Shown here: positions 40,604-51,867 of the stretch, piece by piece
Position numbering within the stretch: position 1 is the stretch's first letter
How the letters are laid out: every line of letters begins with the position of its first letter
Assembly: GCF_021545335.1 (NCBI RefSeq)
Contig: NZ_CP089312.1
Coordinates: 186,001-250,000, forward strand
Length of the DNA: 64,000 nucleotides
DNA from: Streptomyces sp. GQFP
Lineage (GTDB): Bacteria; Actinomycetota; Actinomycetes; Streptomycetales; Streptomycetaceae
Reading direction: 5' to 3'
Made by a program: the position numbers and the translations under genes
The notes under the pieces: model-generated
Seen by the model: the letters and a program-made list of their open reading frames with translations, nothing else
Told to the model about the DNA's origin: nothing
Database searches by the model: none

Positions 40604-42592
40604 ATGAGCCCGACTCCGGCCATCGGCCGCATCCCGGTCCGGGACGTGCGCCCGGCCGTCGAGGGCGGCAGACGCCCGGCGAAGGCCGTCGCGGGAGAGA
40701 CCTTCGAGGTCACCGCGACGGTCTTCCGCGAGGGCCATGACGCGGTCGGTGCGAACGTCGTGCTGTGCGACCCGGAGGGCCGCCCGGGCCCCTGGACGCC
40801 GATGCGTGAACTCGCCCCGGGTTCCGACCGCTGGGGCGCGGACGTCACCCCGGACGCGACGGGCCACTGGACCTACCGGGTCGAGGCGTGGGGCGATCCG
40901 ATCAGCACCTGGCGGCACCATGCGGGCATCAAGATCCCGGCCGGGATCGACACCGGGCTGGTGCTGGAGGAGGGCGCGCTGCTGTACGAGCGTGCAGCCG
41001 CGGGTGTGCCGCAGAAGGCGGCCCGTGCTGCCGTGCTGGCCGCCGCACGGGCCCTGGGCGACGACTCGCTCTCGGTCCCGGATCGTCTCGCACCGGCGCT
41101 GACCCCGGCGGTGGACGAGGTGCTGGCCCGGTTCCCGTTGCGTGAACTGGTCACGTCAAGTGAGCCGTTGGCGCTGGTGGTGGAGCGGGAGCGGGCTCTG
41201 TACGGGGCCTGGTACGAGTTCTTCCCCCGTTCCGAGGGGACCGTGCAGCAACCCCACGGGACGTTCCGCACCGCCGCCCGGCGGCTGGCGTCGATCGCCG
41301 CGATGGGCTTCGACGTCCTCTACCTCCCCCCGATCCACCCCATCGGCCACACCTTCCGCAAGGGCCCCAACAACACCCTCTCCGCCACCCCCGACGACGT
41401 CGGCGTCCCCTGGGCGATCGGCTCCGAGGACGGCGGCCACGACGCCGTCCACCCCGACCTCGGCACCCTCGACGACTTCGACTTCTTCGTCGCCGAGGCC
41501 GCCCGCCACGGCCTGGAGATCGCCCTCGACTTCGCCCTCCAGTGCTCACCCGACCACCCCTGGGTGCAGAAACACCCCCAGTGGTTCCACCACCGCCCGG
41601 ACGGCACGATCGCCTACGCGGAGAACCCGCCGAAGAAGTACCAGGACATCTACCCCATCGCCTTCGACGCCGACCTCCCCGGCCTCATCGCCGAGACCGT
41701 GCGCGTGCTGCGGCACTGGATGGACCACGGGGTACGGATCTTCCGCGTCGACAACCCGCACACCAAACCGGTCGTCTTCTGGGAACAGGTCATCGCGGAC
41801 ATCAACCGCACCGACCCCGACGTCATCTTCCTGGCGGAGGCCTTCACCCGGCCCGCGATGATGCACACCCTCGCCCAGACCGGCTTCCAGCAGTCCTACA
41901 CCTACTTCACCTGGCGCAACACCAAACCCGAACTCACCGAATACCTCACCGAACTGTCCGGTGACGCCGCCGCGTACATGCGCCCGAACTTTTTCGTCAA
42001 CACCCCCGACATCCTCCACGCGTACCTTCAGCAGGGCGGGCGTCCCGCTTTCGAGGCCCGTGCCGTCCTGGCCGCCACCCTCTCCCCCACCTGGGGCGTC
42101 TACAGCGGCTACGAACTCTGCGAGAACACCCCTCTGCACGAGGGCAGCGAAGAATACCTGGACTCCGAGAAATACCAACTCAGGCCCAGGGACTGGGAAT
42201 CGGCCGAGCGGAACGGGCTGTCGATCGCCCCGCTCATCACCGCCCTCAACCGGATCAGGCGCGACCATCCCGCCCTGCGCCGGCTCAGGAATCTGCACTT
42301 CCACCGGACCGACAACGACGCGGTGATCGCGTACAGCAAGCGCACCGGCGACGACACGGTTCTGGTGGTCGTGAACCTCGACCCTCACCACACCCAGGAG
42401 GCGACGGTCTCGTTGGACATGCCGCAACTCGGCCTGGACGAGCGGGAAACCGAACGGCATTCCCTGACGGTGCATGACGAGTTGAGCGGCGAGACCTACC
42501 ACTGGGGCCGGACCAATTACGTACGTCTGGAACCAGGCAGGGCGCCCGCACACGTCTTCCACCTGCTGCGGTACTCGACTGGAGGCCAGTAA
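40604..42592 (+). CDS. glgE: Alpha-1,4-glucan:maltose-1-phosphate maltosyltransferase
   Basis: A 662-residue GH13 enzyme that transfers maltosyl units from maltose 1-phosphate to the non-reducing end of alpha-1,4-glucan. An N-terminal beta domain (residues 1-110) is followed by a helical segment and the catalytic barrel: [18 protein letters not shown], then the nucleophile Asp383 in [11 protein letters not shown] and the acid/base Glu412 in FLAEAFTRP. The offset of 11 from the known S. coelicolor residues (D394, E423) fits a slightly shorter N-terminus. It is first of four tightly packed genes; ATG 40604 follows AGAGGTGAG. Confidence 0.96.
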   Translation: MSPTPAIGRIPVRDVRPAVEGGRRPAKAVAGETFEVTATVFREGHDAVGANVVLCDPEGRPGPWTPMRELAPGSDRWGADVTPDATGHWTYRVEAWGDPISTWRHHAGIKIPAGIDTGLVLEEGALLYERAAAGVPQKAARAAVLAAARALGDDSLSVPDRLAPALTPAVDEVLARFPLRELVTSSEPLALVVERERALYGAWYEFFPRSEGTVQQPHGTFRTAARRLASIAAMGFDVLYLPPIHPIGHTFRKGPNNTLSATPDDVGVPWAIGSEDGGHDAVHPDLGTLDDFDFFVAEAARHGLEIALDFALQCSPDHPWVQKHPQWFHHRPDGTIAYAENPPKKYQDIYPIAFDADLPGLIAETVRVLRHWMDHGVRIFRVDNPHTKPVVFWEQVIADINRTDPDVIFLAEAFTRPAMMHTLAQTGFQQSYTYFTWRNTKPELTEYLTELSGDAAAYMRPNFFVNTPDILHAYLQQGGRPAFEARAVLAATLSPTWGVYSGYELCENTPLHEGSEEYLDSEKYQLRPRDWESAERNGLSIAPLITALNRIRRDHPALRRLRNLHFHRTDNDAVIAYSKRTGDDTVLVVVNLDPHHTQEATVSLDMPQLGLDERETERHSLTVHDELSGETYHWGRTNYVRLEPGRAPAHVFHLLRYSTGGQ

Positions 42593-42596
42593 CGCC

Positions 42597-44315
<1,719 letters not shown>

Positions 44316-44343
44316 GCGTGTGCCCGCGAAAGGACGCGTCACC

Positions 44344-45720
44344 ATGCCGAAGACCGCTTCTCTTCGCCCGAGCAGGACGGACCTCGCCCGGCCGCTGACC
44401 TCGCTCGGTGGGCTGCTGCGCGAATGGCTGCCCCAGCAGCGCTGGTTCGCGGGCAAGGACCGGCCCGTCACGGACCTGGGCCTGCTGTCGATGACCGAGC
44501 TGTTTCCGGGCTGTCTGCATCTGCTCGTCCGCACCGGCCACACGCCCGTCCCCGCACCCGGCGGCACTCCCCCGCCCGGCGACTGCTACCAACTGCTCCT
44601 CGGCGTACGGGACCGAATGTCACCGCACCTCCGCCGGGCCCTCCTCGGCCGCGCGGAGGAAGGGCCCTTGGCGGGGCTGCTGGTCTACGACGCCCTCCAG
44701 GACCCCCGGGCGGCGGAACTGCTGCTGGAGCGGCTCCGGCGCCCCGGCACGGCCGGCCCCCTGCGTTTCGAGGCCGACCCCGGTGTCACCGTGCCCGCCG
44801 GACTCGCCCCGCGGCTCCTCGACGTCGAGCAGTCCAACTCCTCGCTCGTGTACGGCGACTCGTTCATCCTGAAAGTGCTCAGACGCGTCCAGCCGGGTGT
44901 CCACCCCGACCTGGAGGTGCCCGCCGCCCTCGCCCGCCAGGGCTGCGCCCGCGTACCCGCCCCCGCCGCCTGGTTCCGGACCGACCTGCCGCAAGACGCG
45001 ACCCTCGGCGTGCTCCAGCCGTTCCTGCCCGGTGCCTCCGACGGCTGGACGCTGGCCCTGCGCGCCCTCGCCTCGGGGCACCCGTTCACCGACGAGGCCC
45101 ACGAACTGGGCCGCGCAACCGCCGACGTACACCTGGCCCTCGCGACCGCCTTCCCCGGCGACACCCGCAGCATGCGGCACGACACGCGTACGGCGGCTGC
45201 CATGGCCGAGCGTCTCGATGCCGCCGTACGCCATGTACCGGCGCTGCGGCCGTACGCCCGGGGGCTACGGGCCGCGTTCGACACGCCGGCCGGGTTCGAC
45301 GCCGGTCCGGACGCGCAGCGCGTCCACGGTGATCTGCACCTCGGACAGGTGCTGTGCACCGGGGGTACCGGCGGGGGCTGGTTCGTGATCGACTTCGAGG
45401 GTGAGCCGTCCCGTCCCCTGTCCGAACGCCGCAGCGCCCAGTCGCCGGTGCGGGACATCGCGGGCATGCTGCGCTCCTTCGACTACGCCGCCCGTACGCG
45501 TCGGCCGTGGCGCCCCGAATGGGCCCTGCGCTGCCGGGACGCCTACTGCGCGGGGTACGCGGCACGGGCCGGCTGGGACCCGCGCCGCATCCCCGGGCTG
45601 CTGCGCGCGTACGAGACCGACCGGGCCGTGTACGAGGTCGTCTACGAGGCCCGGCACCGCCCCGACTGGCTCCCTGTCCCCATGGCGGCGATCGAACGAC
45701 TCGCCGTCCGAGGAGGCTGA
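44344..45720 (+). CDS. pep2: Maltokinase
   Basis: A 458-residue kinase that phosphorylates maltose to maltose 1-phosphate for GlgE. The N-terminal cap contains [20 protein letters not shown], diagnostic for this family. The kinase lobe has [32 protein letters not shown] (catalytic Asp) and [16 protein letters not shown] (metal-binding Asp). The start is taken at ATG 44344 with AAAGGAC upstream; GTG 44320 would add eight residues. It forms a complex with TreS in mycobacteria. Confidence 0.93.
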   Translation: MPKTASLRPSRTDLARPLTSLGGLLREWLPQQRWFAGKDRPVTDLGLLSMTELFPGCLHLLVRTGHTPVPAPGGTPPPGDCYQLLLGVRDRMSPHLRRALLGRAEEGPLAGLLVYDALQDPRAAELLLERLRRPGTAGPLRFEADPGVTVPAGLAPRLLDVEQSNSSLVYGDSFILKVLRRVQPGVHPDLEVPAALARQGCARVPAPAAWFRTDLPQDATLGVLQPFLPGASDGWTLALRALASGHPFTDEAHELGRATADVHLALATAFPGDTRSMRHDTRTAAAMAERLDAAVRHVPALRPYARGLRAAFDTPAGFDAGPDAQRVHGDLHLGQVLCTGGTGGGWFVIDFEGEPSRPLSERRSAQSPVRDIAGMLRSFDYAARTRRPWRPEWALRCRDAYCAGYAARAGWDPRRIPGLLRAYETDRAVYEVVYEARHRPDWLPVPMAAIERLAVRGG

Positions 45721-45725
45721 CCGCT

Positions 45726-47942
45726 GTGGCCCTGCACGACTCCGCCCTCCCCGACCCGTCCTCCCTGGGCAGACCCGATGCCCTCTGGGAACCGGGCGAA
45801 CGGCAGCGCCTGCTCTCCGGCACCCATCACGACCCGCACGCGCTGCTCGGCGCGCATCCTGTGCCGGGCGGCGGGGTCGTCTTCCGTGCCCTGCGCCCGC
45901 TCGCGCGTGGCGTGAGCGTGGTCGTGGACGGGCGGGTCAGTGCGCTCGACGACGACGGTGACGGGTTCTTCAGCGCCCTGATCCCCCTCGATCGGCCCTT
46001 CGCCGAGACTCCCGACTACACGCTGCTGGTGTCGTACGAGGGCGGTGAGTCGAAGGCCGAGGATCCGTACCGTTTCCTGCCCGCCCTCGGTGAGCTGGAT
46101 CTGCAGCTCATCCGTGAGGGGCGGCACGAGGAGCTGTGGCGTGCCCTGGGTGCCGAGCCGATGACCCACCAGGGCGTCACCGGCACCCGGTTCACCGTCT
46201 GGGCACCCAACGCACGCGGGGTCCGGGTCGCCGGGGACTTCAACTTCTGGGACGGCACCGGGTATCCGATGCGGTCGCTCGGTTCCTCCGGGGTGTGGGA
46301 GCTGTTCGTGCCCGGCGTCGGGGAGGGCGAGCGGTACAAGTTCGAGGTCGTGGCGCGGGACGGCGGCCGGGTCATGAAGGCCGACCCGATGGCCCGGCGT
46401 ACCGAGGTGCCGCCCGCGACGGCGTCCGTCGTCACCGTCTCGCACTACGAGTGGGGCGACGAGGAGTGGCTCGCGCGCCGCTCCGGCAGTGCCGTGCACG
46501 AGGAGCCGTTCTCCGTGTACGAGGTCCATCTGCCCTCCTGGCGGCCCGGATTGACGTACCGTCAACTCGCCGATGAACTCCCCGCCTACGTCAGGGACTT
46601 GGGCTTCACCCATGTGCAGCTCATGCCGGTCGCCGAGCATCCCTTCGGCGGCTCCTGGGGGTATCAGGTCACCTCGTACTACGCCCCGACCGCCCGGCTG
46701 GGTTCACCCGACGACTTCCGGTATCTGGTCGACGCGCTGCACCGGGCCGGTGTGGGTGTGCTGTTGGACTGGGTTCCGGCGCATTTCCCCAAGGACGACT
46801 GGGCGTTGGCCAGGTTCGACGGGGAGCCCCTCTACGAACCCGGCGACTGGCGGCGGGCCGAGCATCCGGACTGGGGGACCTACGAGTTCGACCTCGGGCG
46901 GACCGAGGTGCGGAACTTCCTGGTCGCCAACGCCGTGTACTGGTGCGAGGAGTTCCACCTCGACGGGCTGCGCGTCGACGCGGTTGCCTCGATGCTGTAC
47001 CTCGACTACTCGCGTGACTCCGGGCAGTGGACGCCGAACGTGTACGGCGGGCGGGAGGACCTGGACGCGGTCGCCTTCCTCCAGGAGATGAACGCCACCG
47101 TGTACCGGCGGGTTCCGGGGGTCATGACGATCGCCGAGGAGTCCACCGCCTGGGGCGGGGTGACACAGCCCACCGACAGCGGCGGGCTCGGCTTCGGGCT
47201 GAAGTGGAACATGGGGTGGATGCACGACTCGCTCGGCTATGTGGCGCACGAACCGGTCCATCGCAAGTACCACCACCACGAGATGACGTTCTCCATGGTG
47301 TACGCGTACAGTGAGAACTACGTCCTGCCCATCTCGCACGACGAAGTCGTCCACGGCAAGCAGTCGTTGGTGTCGAAGATGCCGGGCGACTGGTGGCAGC
47401 AACGGGCCAACCACCGCGCCTACCTCGGTTTCATGTGGGCCCATCCCGGCAAGCAACTCCTCTTCATGGGGCAGGAGTTCGCCCAGGGCTCGGAGTGGTC
47501 CGAGGCCGACGGGCCCGACTGGTGGTTGCTGGACAAGGAGTACGCGGCCGAGCCCGACCACCGGGGCGTGCGCGATCTGGTCCGCGATCTCAACACCGTC
47601 TACCGGCACACCCCCGCCCTCTGGCAACGCGACACCGACCCCGCCGGCTTCCGGTGGGTGGCCGGGGACGCCGCTGAGGACAACGTCTTCGCGTTCCTGC
47701 GCTACGACGCGGCCGGGGCGCCCCTGTTGGCCGTCAGCAACTTCTCGCCCGTCGTCCGCCACGACTACCGTCTCGACGTGCCCGGCTCGGTGCCCGCCTG
47801 GCAGGAGGTCCTCAACACGGATGCCGCCAGCTACGGGGGCGGTGACGTCCGCAACTCCGGGCAGTTGAAGCCCCGTTCGTCGAGTGTCCGGCTTACGTTG
47901 CCGCCGCTCGCCACGGTGTGGCTGATGCCGGTGCGTGGGTGA
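45726..47942 (+). CDS. glgB: 1,4-alpha-glucan branching enzyme
   Basis: A 738-residue GH13 branching enzyme. Two N-terminal beta domains (residues about 25-230) precede the barrel: [32 protein letters not shown], nucleophile Asp418 ([16 protein letters not shown]), acid/base Glu471 (IAEESTAW) and Asp539 ([10 protein letters not shown]). A C-terminal beta domain follows. GTG 45726 lies six bases after the maltokinase stop, with GGAGG upstream. It introduces alpha-1,6 branches in the glucan made by GlgE, completing the pathway. Confidence 0.96.
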   Translation: MALHDSALPDPSSLGRPDALWEPGERQRLLSGTHHDPHALLGAHPVPGGGVVFRALRPLARGVSVVVDGRVSALDDDGDGFFSALIPLDRPFAETPDYTLLVSYEGGESKAEDPYRFLPALGELDLQLIREGRHEELWRALGAEPMTHQGVTGTRFTVWAPNARGVRVAGDFNFWDGTGYPMRSLGSSGVWELFVPGVGEGERYKFEVVARDGGRVMKADPMARRTEVPPATASVVTVSHYEWGDEEWLARRSGSAVHEEPFSVYEVHLPSWRPGLTYRQLADELPAYVRDLGFTHVQLMPVAEHPFGGSWGYQVTSYYAPTARLGSPDDFRYLVDALHRAGVGVLLDWVPAHFPKDDWALARFDGEPLYEPGDWRRAEHPDWGTYEFDLGRTEVRNFLVANAVYWCEEFHLDGLRVDAVASMLYLDYSRDSGQWTPNVYGGREDLDAVAFLQEMNATVYRRVPGVMTIAEESTAWGGVTQPTDSGGLGFGLKWNMGWMHDSLGYVAHEPVHRKYHHHEMTFSMVYAYSENYVLPISHDEVVHGKQSLVSKMPGDWWQQRANHRAYLGFMWAHPGKQLLFMGQEFAQGSEWSEADGPDWWLLDKEYAAEPDHRGVRDLVRDLNTVYRHTPALWQRDTDPAGFRWVAGDAAEDNVFAFLRYDAAGAPLLAVSNFSPVVRHDYRLDVPGSVPAWQEVLNTDAASYGGGDVRNSGQLKPRSSSVRLTLPPLATVWLMPVRG

Positions 47943-48114
47943 GGTGACGCGGGTCGAGTGCGGAAACCCTCTTCCGAAACCACTTTCTGAGCCTCTTCCG
48001 GAAACGTACTTCACAGTTCCCGACAACAACGTCCGCCACCTGAGCTAGATTCGTTCACCGTCGATAACTCCACTCGTCGGCGCGGTCACAGTCAGTACGA
48101 TCCAGGAGCAGCGC

Positions 48115-50022
48115 ATGCGCGACTTCGCCCTCGCTCCCCCCACCACCGCACCGCTGACGGGCGGTCTCGCCGACAGTGTCTTCGACACTGCGCTGCGGGA
48201 ACCCGACCTGCCGCAGCTCGCGCGCCGCCTCGACCCGGCCAAACCGGACTGGACCGAGGTGACGGCCGCCGATCTGCGGGACGAGGTCGTCGATCTCGCC
48301 AAGGGGTTCGTCGCCTCCGGCATCTCACCAGGCCACCGCGTGGCCATCATGGCCCGTACCCGCTACGAGTGGACGGTGCTCTGCTACGCGCTCTGGGCCG
48401 TGGGCGCCGAGGTCGTGCCGATCTACCCGACGTCCTCGCGCGACCAGGTCGCCTGGATCCTCTCGGACTCGCAGTGCAGCGCCGTCGTCGTCGAGGACGA
48501 ACAGGGCCTGATGACCGTCGGCTCGGTGTGCACCTCACTGCCCCTGCTGCGCAACGTGTGGCAGCTGGACGACGGAGCCCTGCCCCAACTCGTGGAGCTG
48601 GGGCGGCCGGTGCCGATGGCCACAATCGACTCCCTGCGCCGGATCGTGCTGCCGGACTCGACCGCGGTGATCGCCTACACCTCCGGCACGACCGGGCATC
48701 CCCGCGGCTGCGCCCTGAGCCACCGCAACCTGGCCAGCCCCTGCGACACCCTGCTCGCGGGCTGGCGGCAGACGGCGGCACCGCCCGGCGAGCAGCCCAG
48801 CGTCCTCGCGTTCCTGCCCTTCTCGCACGTGTACGGCCTGATGATCCAGGGCCTGTGTCTGCGCGGCGGCATGCTGATGGGGCACGAGCCGGACCTGAGC
48901 GGGGAGTCGCTGTCGTCGGCGCTGCTCTCCTTCCGGCCGACGTATCTGTACGCGGTGCCTTCGGTGTTCGAGAAGATCTACAAGAACTTCCTGCGCGCCG
49001 CCCAGAAGGCCGGCCGGGGCACCCTGTTCGAGCGGGCCGTCGGCACCGCGCGGGACTTCGCGACGGCTGTCGAACGGCAGCGGCTGGGCACCGGCTCCGG
49101 ACCCGGATTCGATCTGCGGCTCCAACACGCCCTCTACGAGCGGACGGTGTACCGCAAGCTCCGGGCCGCCCTCGGCGGGCGGGTGTGCGGCGCGGTCTCG
49201 GGCGGCTCGCCCCTCAACCGCGAACTGGCCCTGTTCTACGCGGGTATCGGCATCCTCGTCCACGACGGCTACGGCCTCACCGAGACCAGCGGCGGCATCA
49301 CCGCGCAGCCCGTGGGCCGGGAGAAGTTCGGGACGGTCGGGCAGGCGCTGCCCGGCTCGGAGATCCAGGTCGCGGACGACGGCGAGATCATGGTGTACGG
49401 CGCCTCCGTCTTCCAGGGGTACGTCAACGACGACGCCTCCACCCGGGCCGCGCTGTACGGCGGCTGGCTGGCCACCGGGGACATCGGGCGGCTGGACCAG
49501 GACGGGTATCTGACGATCACCGGGCGCAAGAAGGACATCATCATCACCAGCAGCGGCAAGAGCGTCGCGCCGGCCGCCCTGGAGCAGCGGCTGCGGATGC
49601 ATCCGCTGGTGCACCAGGCGGTGATCGTGGGAGACAACCGGCCCTGCGTGGGCGCCCTGATCACCCTCGACCCGGAGTTCCTGGCCCACTGGCGGGGCTC
49701 GCTCACTCTCCAGGACGACGCCCCGGAACGGCAGGGACGTGAGGAGAACGCCCTGCGGGAGGAGATCGGACGGGCCGTCGCCGCCGCCAACAGCACGGTG
49801 TCGCGGTCCGAGTCCATCCGGGTGTTCCGGGTCCTCGGGGAGCCCTTCGCCCTCAGCAACGGTCTGCTGACCCCCTCGATGAAACTGCGCCGGGACGCGA
49901 TCGTGCGGCACTACGCCGTCGAGATCGACGCGATGTACCAGGCCCGGGCGCCCATTCCCCGGCCCAACCCGGCGGCGGAGGAACTGGCGCGCTGGGAGGA
50001 CGCCGACAACATGTTCCGCTGA
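48115..50022 (+). CDS. AMP-forming long-chain acyl-CoA ligase (FadD-like)
   Basis: A 635-residue adenylate-forming enzyme. The ATP/AMP motif AYTSGTTGHPRGCALSHRNL lies near residue 185, the A5 motif DGYGLTETSGG near 385, WLATGDIGRLDQDGYLTITG near 455 and GRKKDIIITSSGKSVAPAAL near 475. It resembles the long-chain, eukaryotic-type (AMP-binding/FAA) branch used in lipid activation. The start ATG 48115 has AGGAG upstream. It appears monocistronic or leads the Gfo/Idh gene (102-bp gap). Confidence 0.92.
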   Translation: MRDFALAPPTTAPLTGGLADSVFDTALREPDLPQLARRLDPAKPDWTEVTAADLRDEVVDLAKGFVASGISPGHRVAIMARTRYEWTVLCYALWAVGAEVVPIYPTSSRDQVAWILSDSQCSAVVVEDEQGLMTVGSVCTSLPLLRNVWQLDDGALPQLVELGRPVPMATIDSLRRIVLPDSTAVIAYTSGTTGHPRGCALSHRNLASPCDTLLAGWRQTAAPPGEQPSVLAFLPFSHVYGLMIQGLCLRGGMLMGHEPDLSGESLSSALLSFRPTYLYAVPSVFEKIYKNFLRAAQKAGRGTLFERAVGTARDFATAVERQRLGTGSGPGFDLRLQHALYERTVYRKLRAALGGRVCGAVSGGSPLNRELALFYAGIGILVHDGYGLTETSGGITAQPVGREKFGTVGQALPGSEIQVADDGEIMVYGASVFQGYVNDDASTRAALYGGWLATGDIGRLDQDGYLTITGRKKDIIITSSGKSVAPAALEQRLRMHPLVHQAVIVGDNRPCVGALITLDPEFLAHWRGSLTLQDDAPERQGREENALREEIGRAVAAANSTVSRSESIRVFRVLGEPFALSNGLLTPSMKLRRDAIVRHYAVEIDAMYQARAPIPRPNPAAEELARWEDADNMFR

Positions 50023-50124
50023 GCTGACGGCGCGTAGACGGGGCTGATGTTGGTTGACGGTACGGCGGGCGGGCCCGCAGAGTGATCTCCGTATCGGCCC
50101 CTCCCGTACGGATTGGACCCTGTC

Positions 50125-51018
50125 GTGACCAGTACCGCCGCACCGTGGTCGCATCCGCCCGTCAAGGTCGGGCTCGTCGGCGCCGGACCCTGGGCGCAGG
50201 GGGTGTACGCGCGTGTGCTGGCCGCCGGGCCCGAGACCGAGCTGGCCGGGGTCTGGGCGCGCCGCCCCGAGGCCGCCGAGGAGACGGCGGCTCCGTACGG
50301 GGCGCCGGTCGCCGCCCGGTTCGAGGAACTGCTCGGCTCCTGCGAGGCGTTGGCGTTCGCCGTGCCGCCCGCCGTACAGGCCGAGCTTGCCCTGCGCGCC
50401 GCGAAGGCGGGCAAGGCACTGCTGCTGGAGAAGCCGATCGCGGAGGACCTCGGGGCAGCCCGGCGACTGGTCGATGCGATCGACGAGGCCGGGGTCGTCT
50501 CCCAGGTCACCCTGACCAACCGCTACCACCCCGAGACCCGCCGGTTCCTGGAAGCGGCGGGCGAGGCGGACGTGTTCGGCGCGCGGGCGGCCATTCTGAA
50601 CGGGGCCTTCCTGGGCGGCGCGTTCTCCACCCCCTGGCGGCTCGAACACGGCGCGCTGCTCGATCTCGGGCCGCATGCCCTCGATCTGCTCGACGCGGCC
50701 GTGGGGCGGATCGTCCGGGTGCGCGGGGCAGGGGATCCGCGCCGCTGGATCGAACTGACCTGTGAGCACGAGAACGGCGCGGTCAGCCAGGCCTCCCTGT
50801 CCGGTTCGGTGAACGTCGAACGGGGCGTCTCCCGCCTCGAACTCTTCGGTTCCGGCCCGGAGTTGGTGTTCGACAGCACCGACCTCGACCACGAGGAGAG
50901 CTGGCCGGTGCTGCGCCGCGAGTTCGCGACCGCCGTACGCACCGGAGTCTCCGGCGAGCTGGACGCCCGTCGGGGCCTGCATCTGCAGACCCTGATCGCG
51001 CAGGCGTCGGAGGGCTGA
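50125..51018 (+). CDS. Gfo/Idh/MocA-family oxidoreductase
   Basis: A 297-residue NAD(P)-dependent oxidoreductase. The Rossmann motif is VGLVGAGPWAQGVYARVL, the conserved EKP of the family is in LLLEKPIAEDL near residue 107, and the C-terminal beta-sheet domain starts after GALLDLGPHALDLLDAAVG. It is shorter than typical (330-380). The start is taken as GTG 50125, as a TTG at 50113 lacks support. Substrates in this family are usually sugars or cyclitols; none can be assigned. Confidence 0.86.
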   Translation: MTSTAAPWSHPPVKVGLVGAGPWAQGVYARVLAAGPETELAGVWARRPEAAEETAAPYGAPVAARFEELLGSCEALAFAVPPAVQAELALRAAKAGKALLLEKPIAEDLGAARRLVDAIDEAGVVSQVTLTNRYHPETRRFLEAAGEADVFGARAAILNGAFLGGAFSTPWRLEHGALLDLGPHALDLLDAAVGRIVRVRGAGDPRRWIELTCEHENGAVSQASLSGSVNVERGVSRLELFGSGPELVFDSTDLDHEESWPVLRREFATAVRTGVSGELDARRGLHLQTLIAQASEG

Positions 51019-51056
51019 GCACCCCCGGACACCCCTGTTCATCCCCCGAAACCCGA

Positions 51057-51072
51057 CGTGATGTGGATCACG
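51057..51072. promoter_or_regulatory. CRP/FNR-like palindrome CGTGAT-N4-ATCACG
   Basis: CGTGAT (51057-51062), spacer GTGG, ATCACG (51067-51072), perfect arms. The layout resembles sites for CRP/FNR proteins. It lies upstream of a gene for a cyclic-nucleotide-binding-domain protein. Confidence 0.55.
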
Positions 51073-51138
51073 CTCCACTTCGGGGCCGATGCGGAACAAC
51101 CCGGGGAGGTCGGCCGTTCTTACCTACGTGGCTGCGGA

Positions 51139-51153
51139 GGGGACAGTGTCCCC
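51139..51153. promoter_or_regulatory. 15-bp palindrome GGGGACAGTGTCCCC
   Basis: Perfect 7-bp arms GGGGACA and TGTCCCC around a single G. It is either an operator or, in RNA, an arm that would need a larger loop to fold. It lies between the CRP-like site and the structured region. Confidence 0.45.
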
Positions 51154-51290
51154 GGGCCTCACCTATAGCCCATGGGGAAGATCGTTCGGCTGAAGCCCCA
51201 TGGAGCCTTTCGCCGAGAGGCGACCGCCCTCCGCGTGCCACCACCTACGGCCCTGGCTGGTCTCCCCCGTCCAGCCAGGGCCTTCTCATG
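51154..51290 (+). ncRNA. Structured RNA candidate: leader/attenuator or small RNA
   Basis: In 375 bp without a gene, three stems follow each other on the plus strand: CCATGGGG/CCCCATGG (51170-51177, 51196-51203, 18-base loop), TCGCC-GAGA-GGCGA (51210-51223) and the 12-bp terminator at 51249-51282. Such an order fits a small RNA ending in its own terminator, or a riboswitch-like leader for the gene at 51394. The boundaries are guesses and I cannot match it to a known class. A 6C-type sRNA was considered; only one loop is C-rich. Confidence 0.4.
51249..51282 (+). terminator. Strong intrinsic terminator inside the gap
   Basis: GGCCCTGGCTGG (51249-51260) and CCAGCCAGGGCC (51271-51282) form a perfect 12-bp stem with loop TCTCCCCCGT, followed by TTCTCATGT. 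It lies 112 bp before the next gene start, so it either ends a small RNA or attenuates that gene. Confidence 0.75.
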
Positions 51291-51393
51291 TCAAAAATCG
51301 GTCTTGTTCCCGTCGTCGAGGTGCCCGAGGCGTCCGCAACGGCTCAAATGGGGGTAGGGGAAGCATCCAGATCGCCGGCGAGGAGCCCTGCTC

Positions 51394-51849
51394 ATGACCA
51401 AAGCGACAAAGCTGCTGTCCGCCCTTCCCCCGCCCCGCCGTGAGCGGCTGCTGGCGCTCGCGACCGAGGTGTCCTTTCCCGAGGACCACACGATCTTCGA
51501 GGCGGGCGGCACCGCCGACCGTTTCTGGGTCGTCCGCTCCGGCGCGGTCTCCCTGGTCCAGCAGGTGACGCCGGTGCAGCGGGTGACCGTGGCGAGCCTC
51601 GGGGCGGGCGATCTGCTCGGCTGGTCCTGGCTCTTCCCGCCCCATCAGTGGGACTTCGGTGCCGAGGCCTTCAGTCCCGTACGCGCGTACGAGTTCGACG
51701 CCGAGGCGGTGCTCAGGCTCTGCGACGAGGAACCGGCCCTCGGGCTGCAGCTGGTCCGGATCATCGCCGAGATCCTCGCCTACCGGCTGGAGCTGACCCG
51801 GGGCAAGCTGATGGACCACTACTCCCTGCACAAGCGTGCCACCGGGTAG
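51394..51849 (+). CDS. Cyclic-nucleotide-binding-domain protein without DNA-binding domain
   Basis: A 151-residue protein made of a single CNB beta-roll (FPEDHTIFEAGGTADRFWVV, VASLGAGDLLGWSWLFPP) and a helical end (LQLVRIIAEILAYRLELTRG). It stops where CRP-type proteins continue into helix-turn-helix. The phosphate-binding Arg of cAMP sites is not evident. It may be a sensor or a binding partner. The start ATG 51394 follows GAGGAG. Upstream lie a CRP-like palindrome and a terminator. Confidence 0.85.
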   Translation: MTKATKLLSALPPPRRERLLALATEVSFPEDHTIFEAGGTADRFWVVRSGAVSLVQQVTPVQRVTVASLGAGDLLGWSWLFPPHQWDFGAEAFSPVRAYEFDAEAVLRLCDEEPALGLQLVRIIAEILAYRLELTRGKLMDHYSLHKRATG

Positions 51850-51867
51850 ACAGTGCCGGTCCGGTGC

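Noticed and set aside
47950-48012. Imperfect direct repeat CCTCTTCCGAAAC / CCTCTTCCGGAAAC after glgB
   Set aside because: Too short and without a clear regulatory setting; it could be chance.
51154-51290. Possible 6C small RNA
   Set aside because: 6C RNAs have two loops with six or more cytosines; here only the terminator loop is C-rich, with five. Kept only as an unclassified structured RNA candidate.
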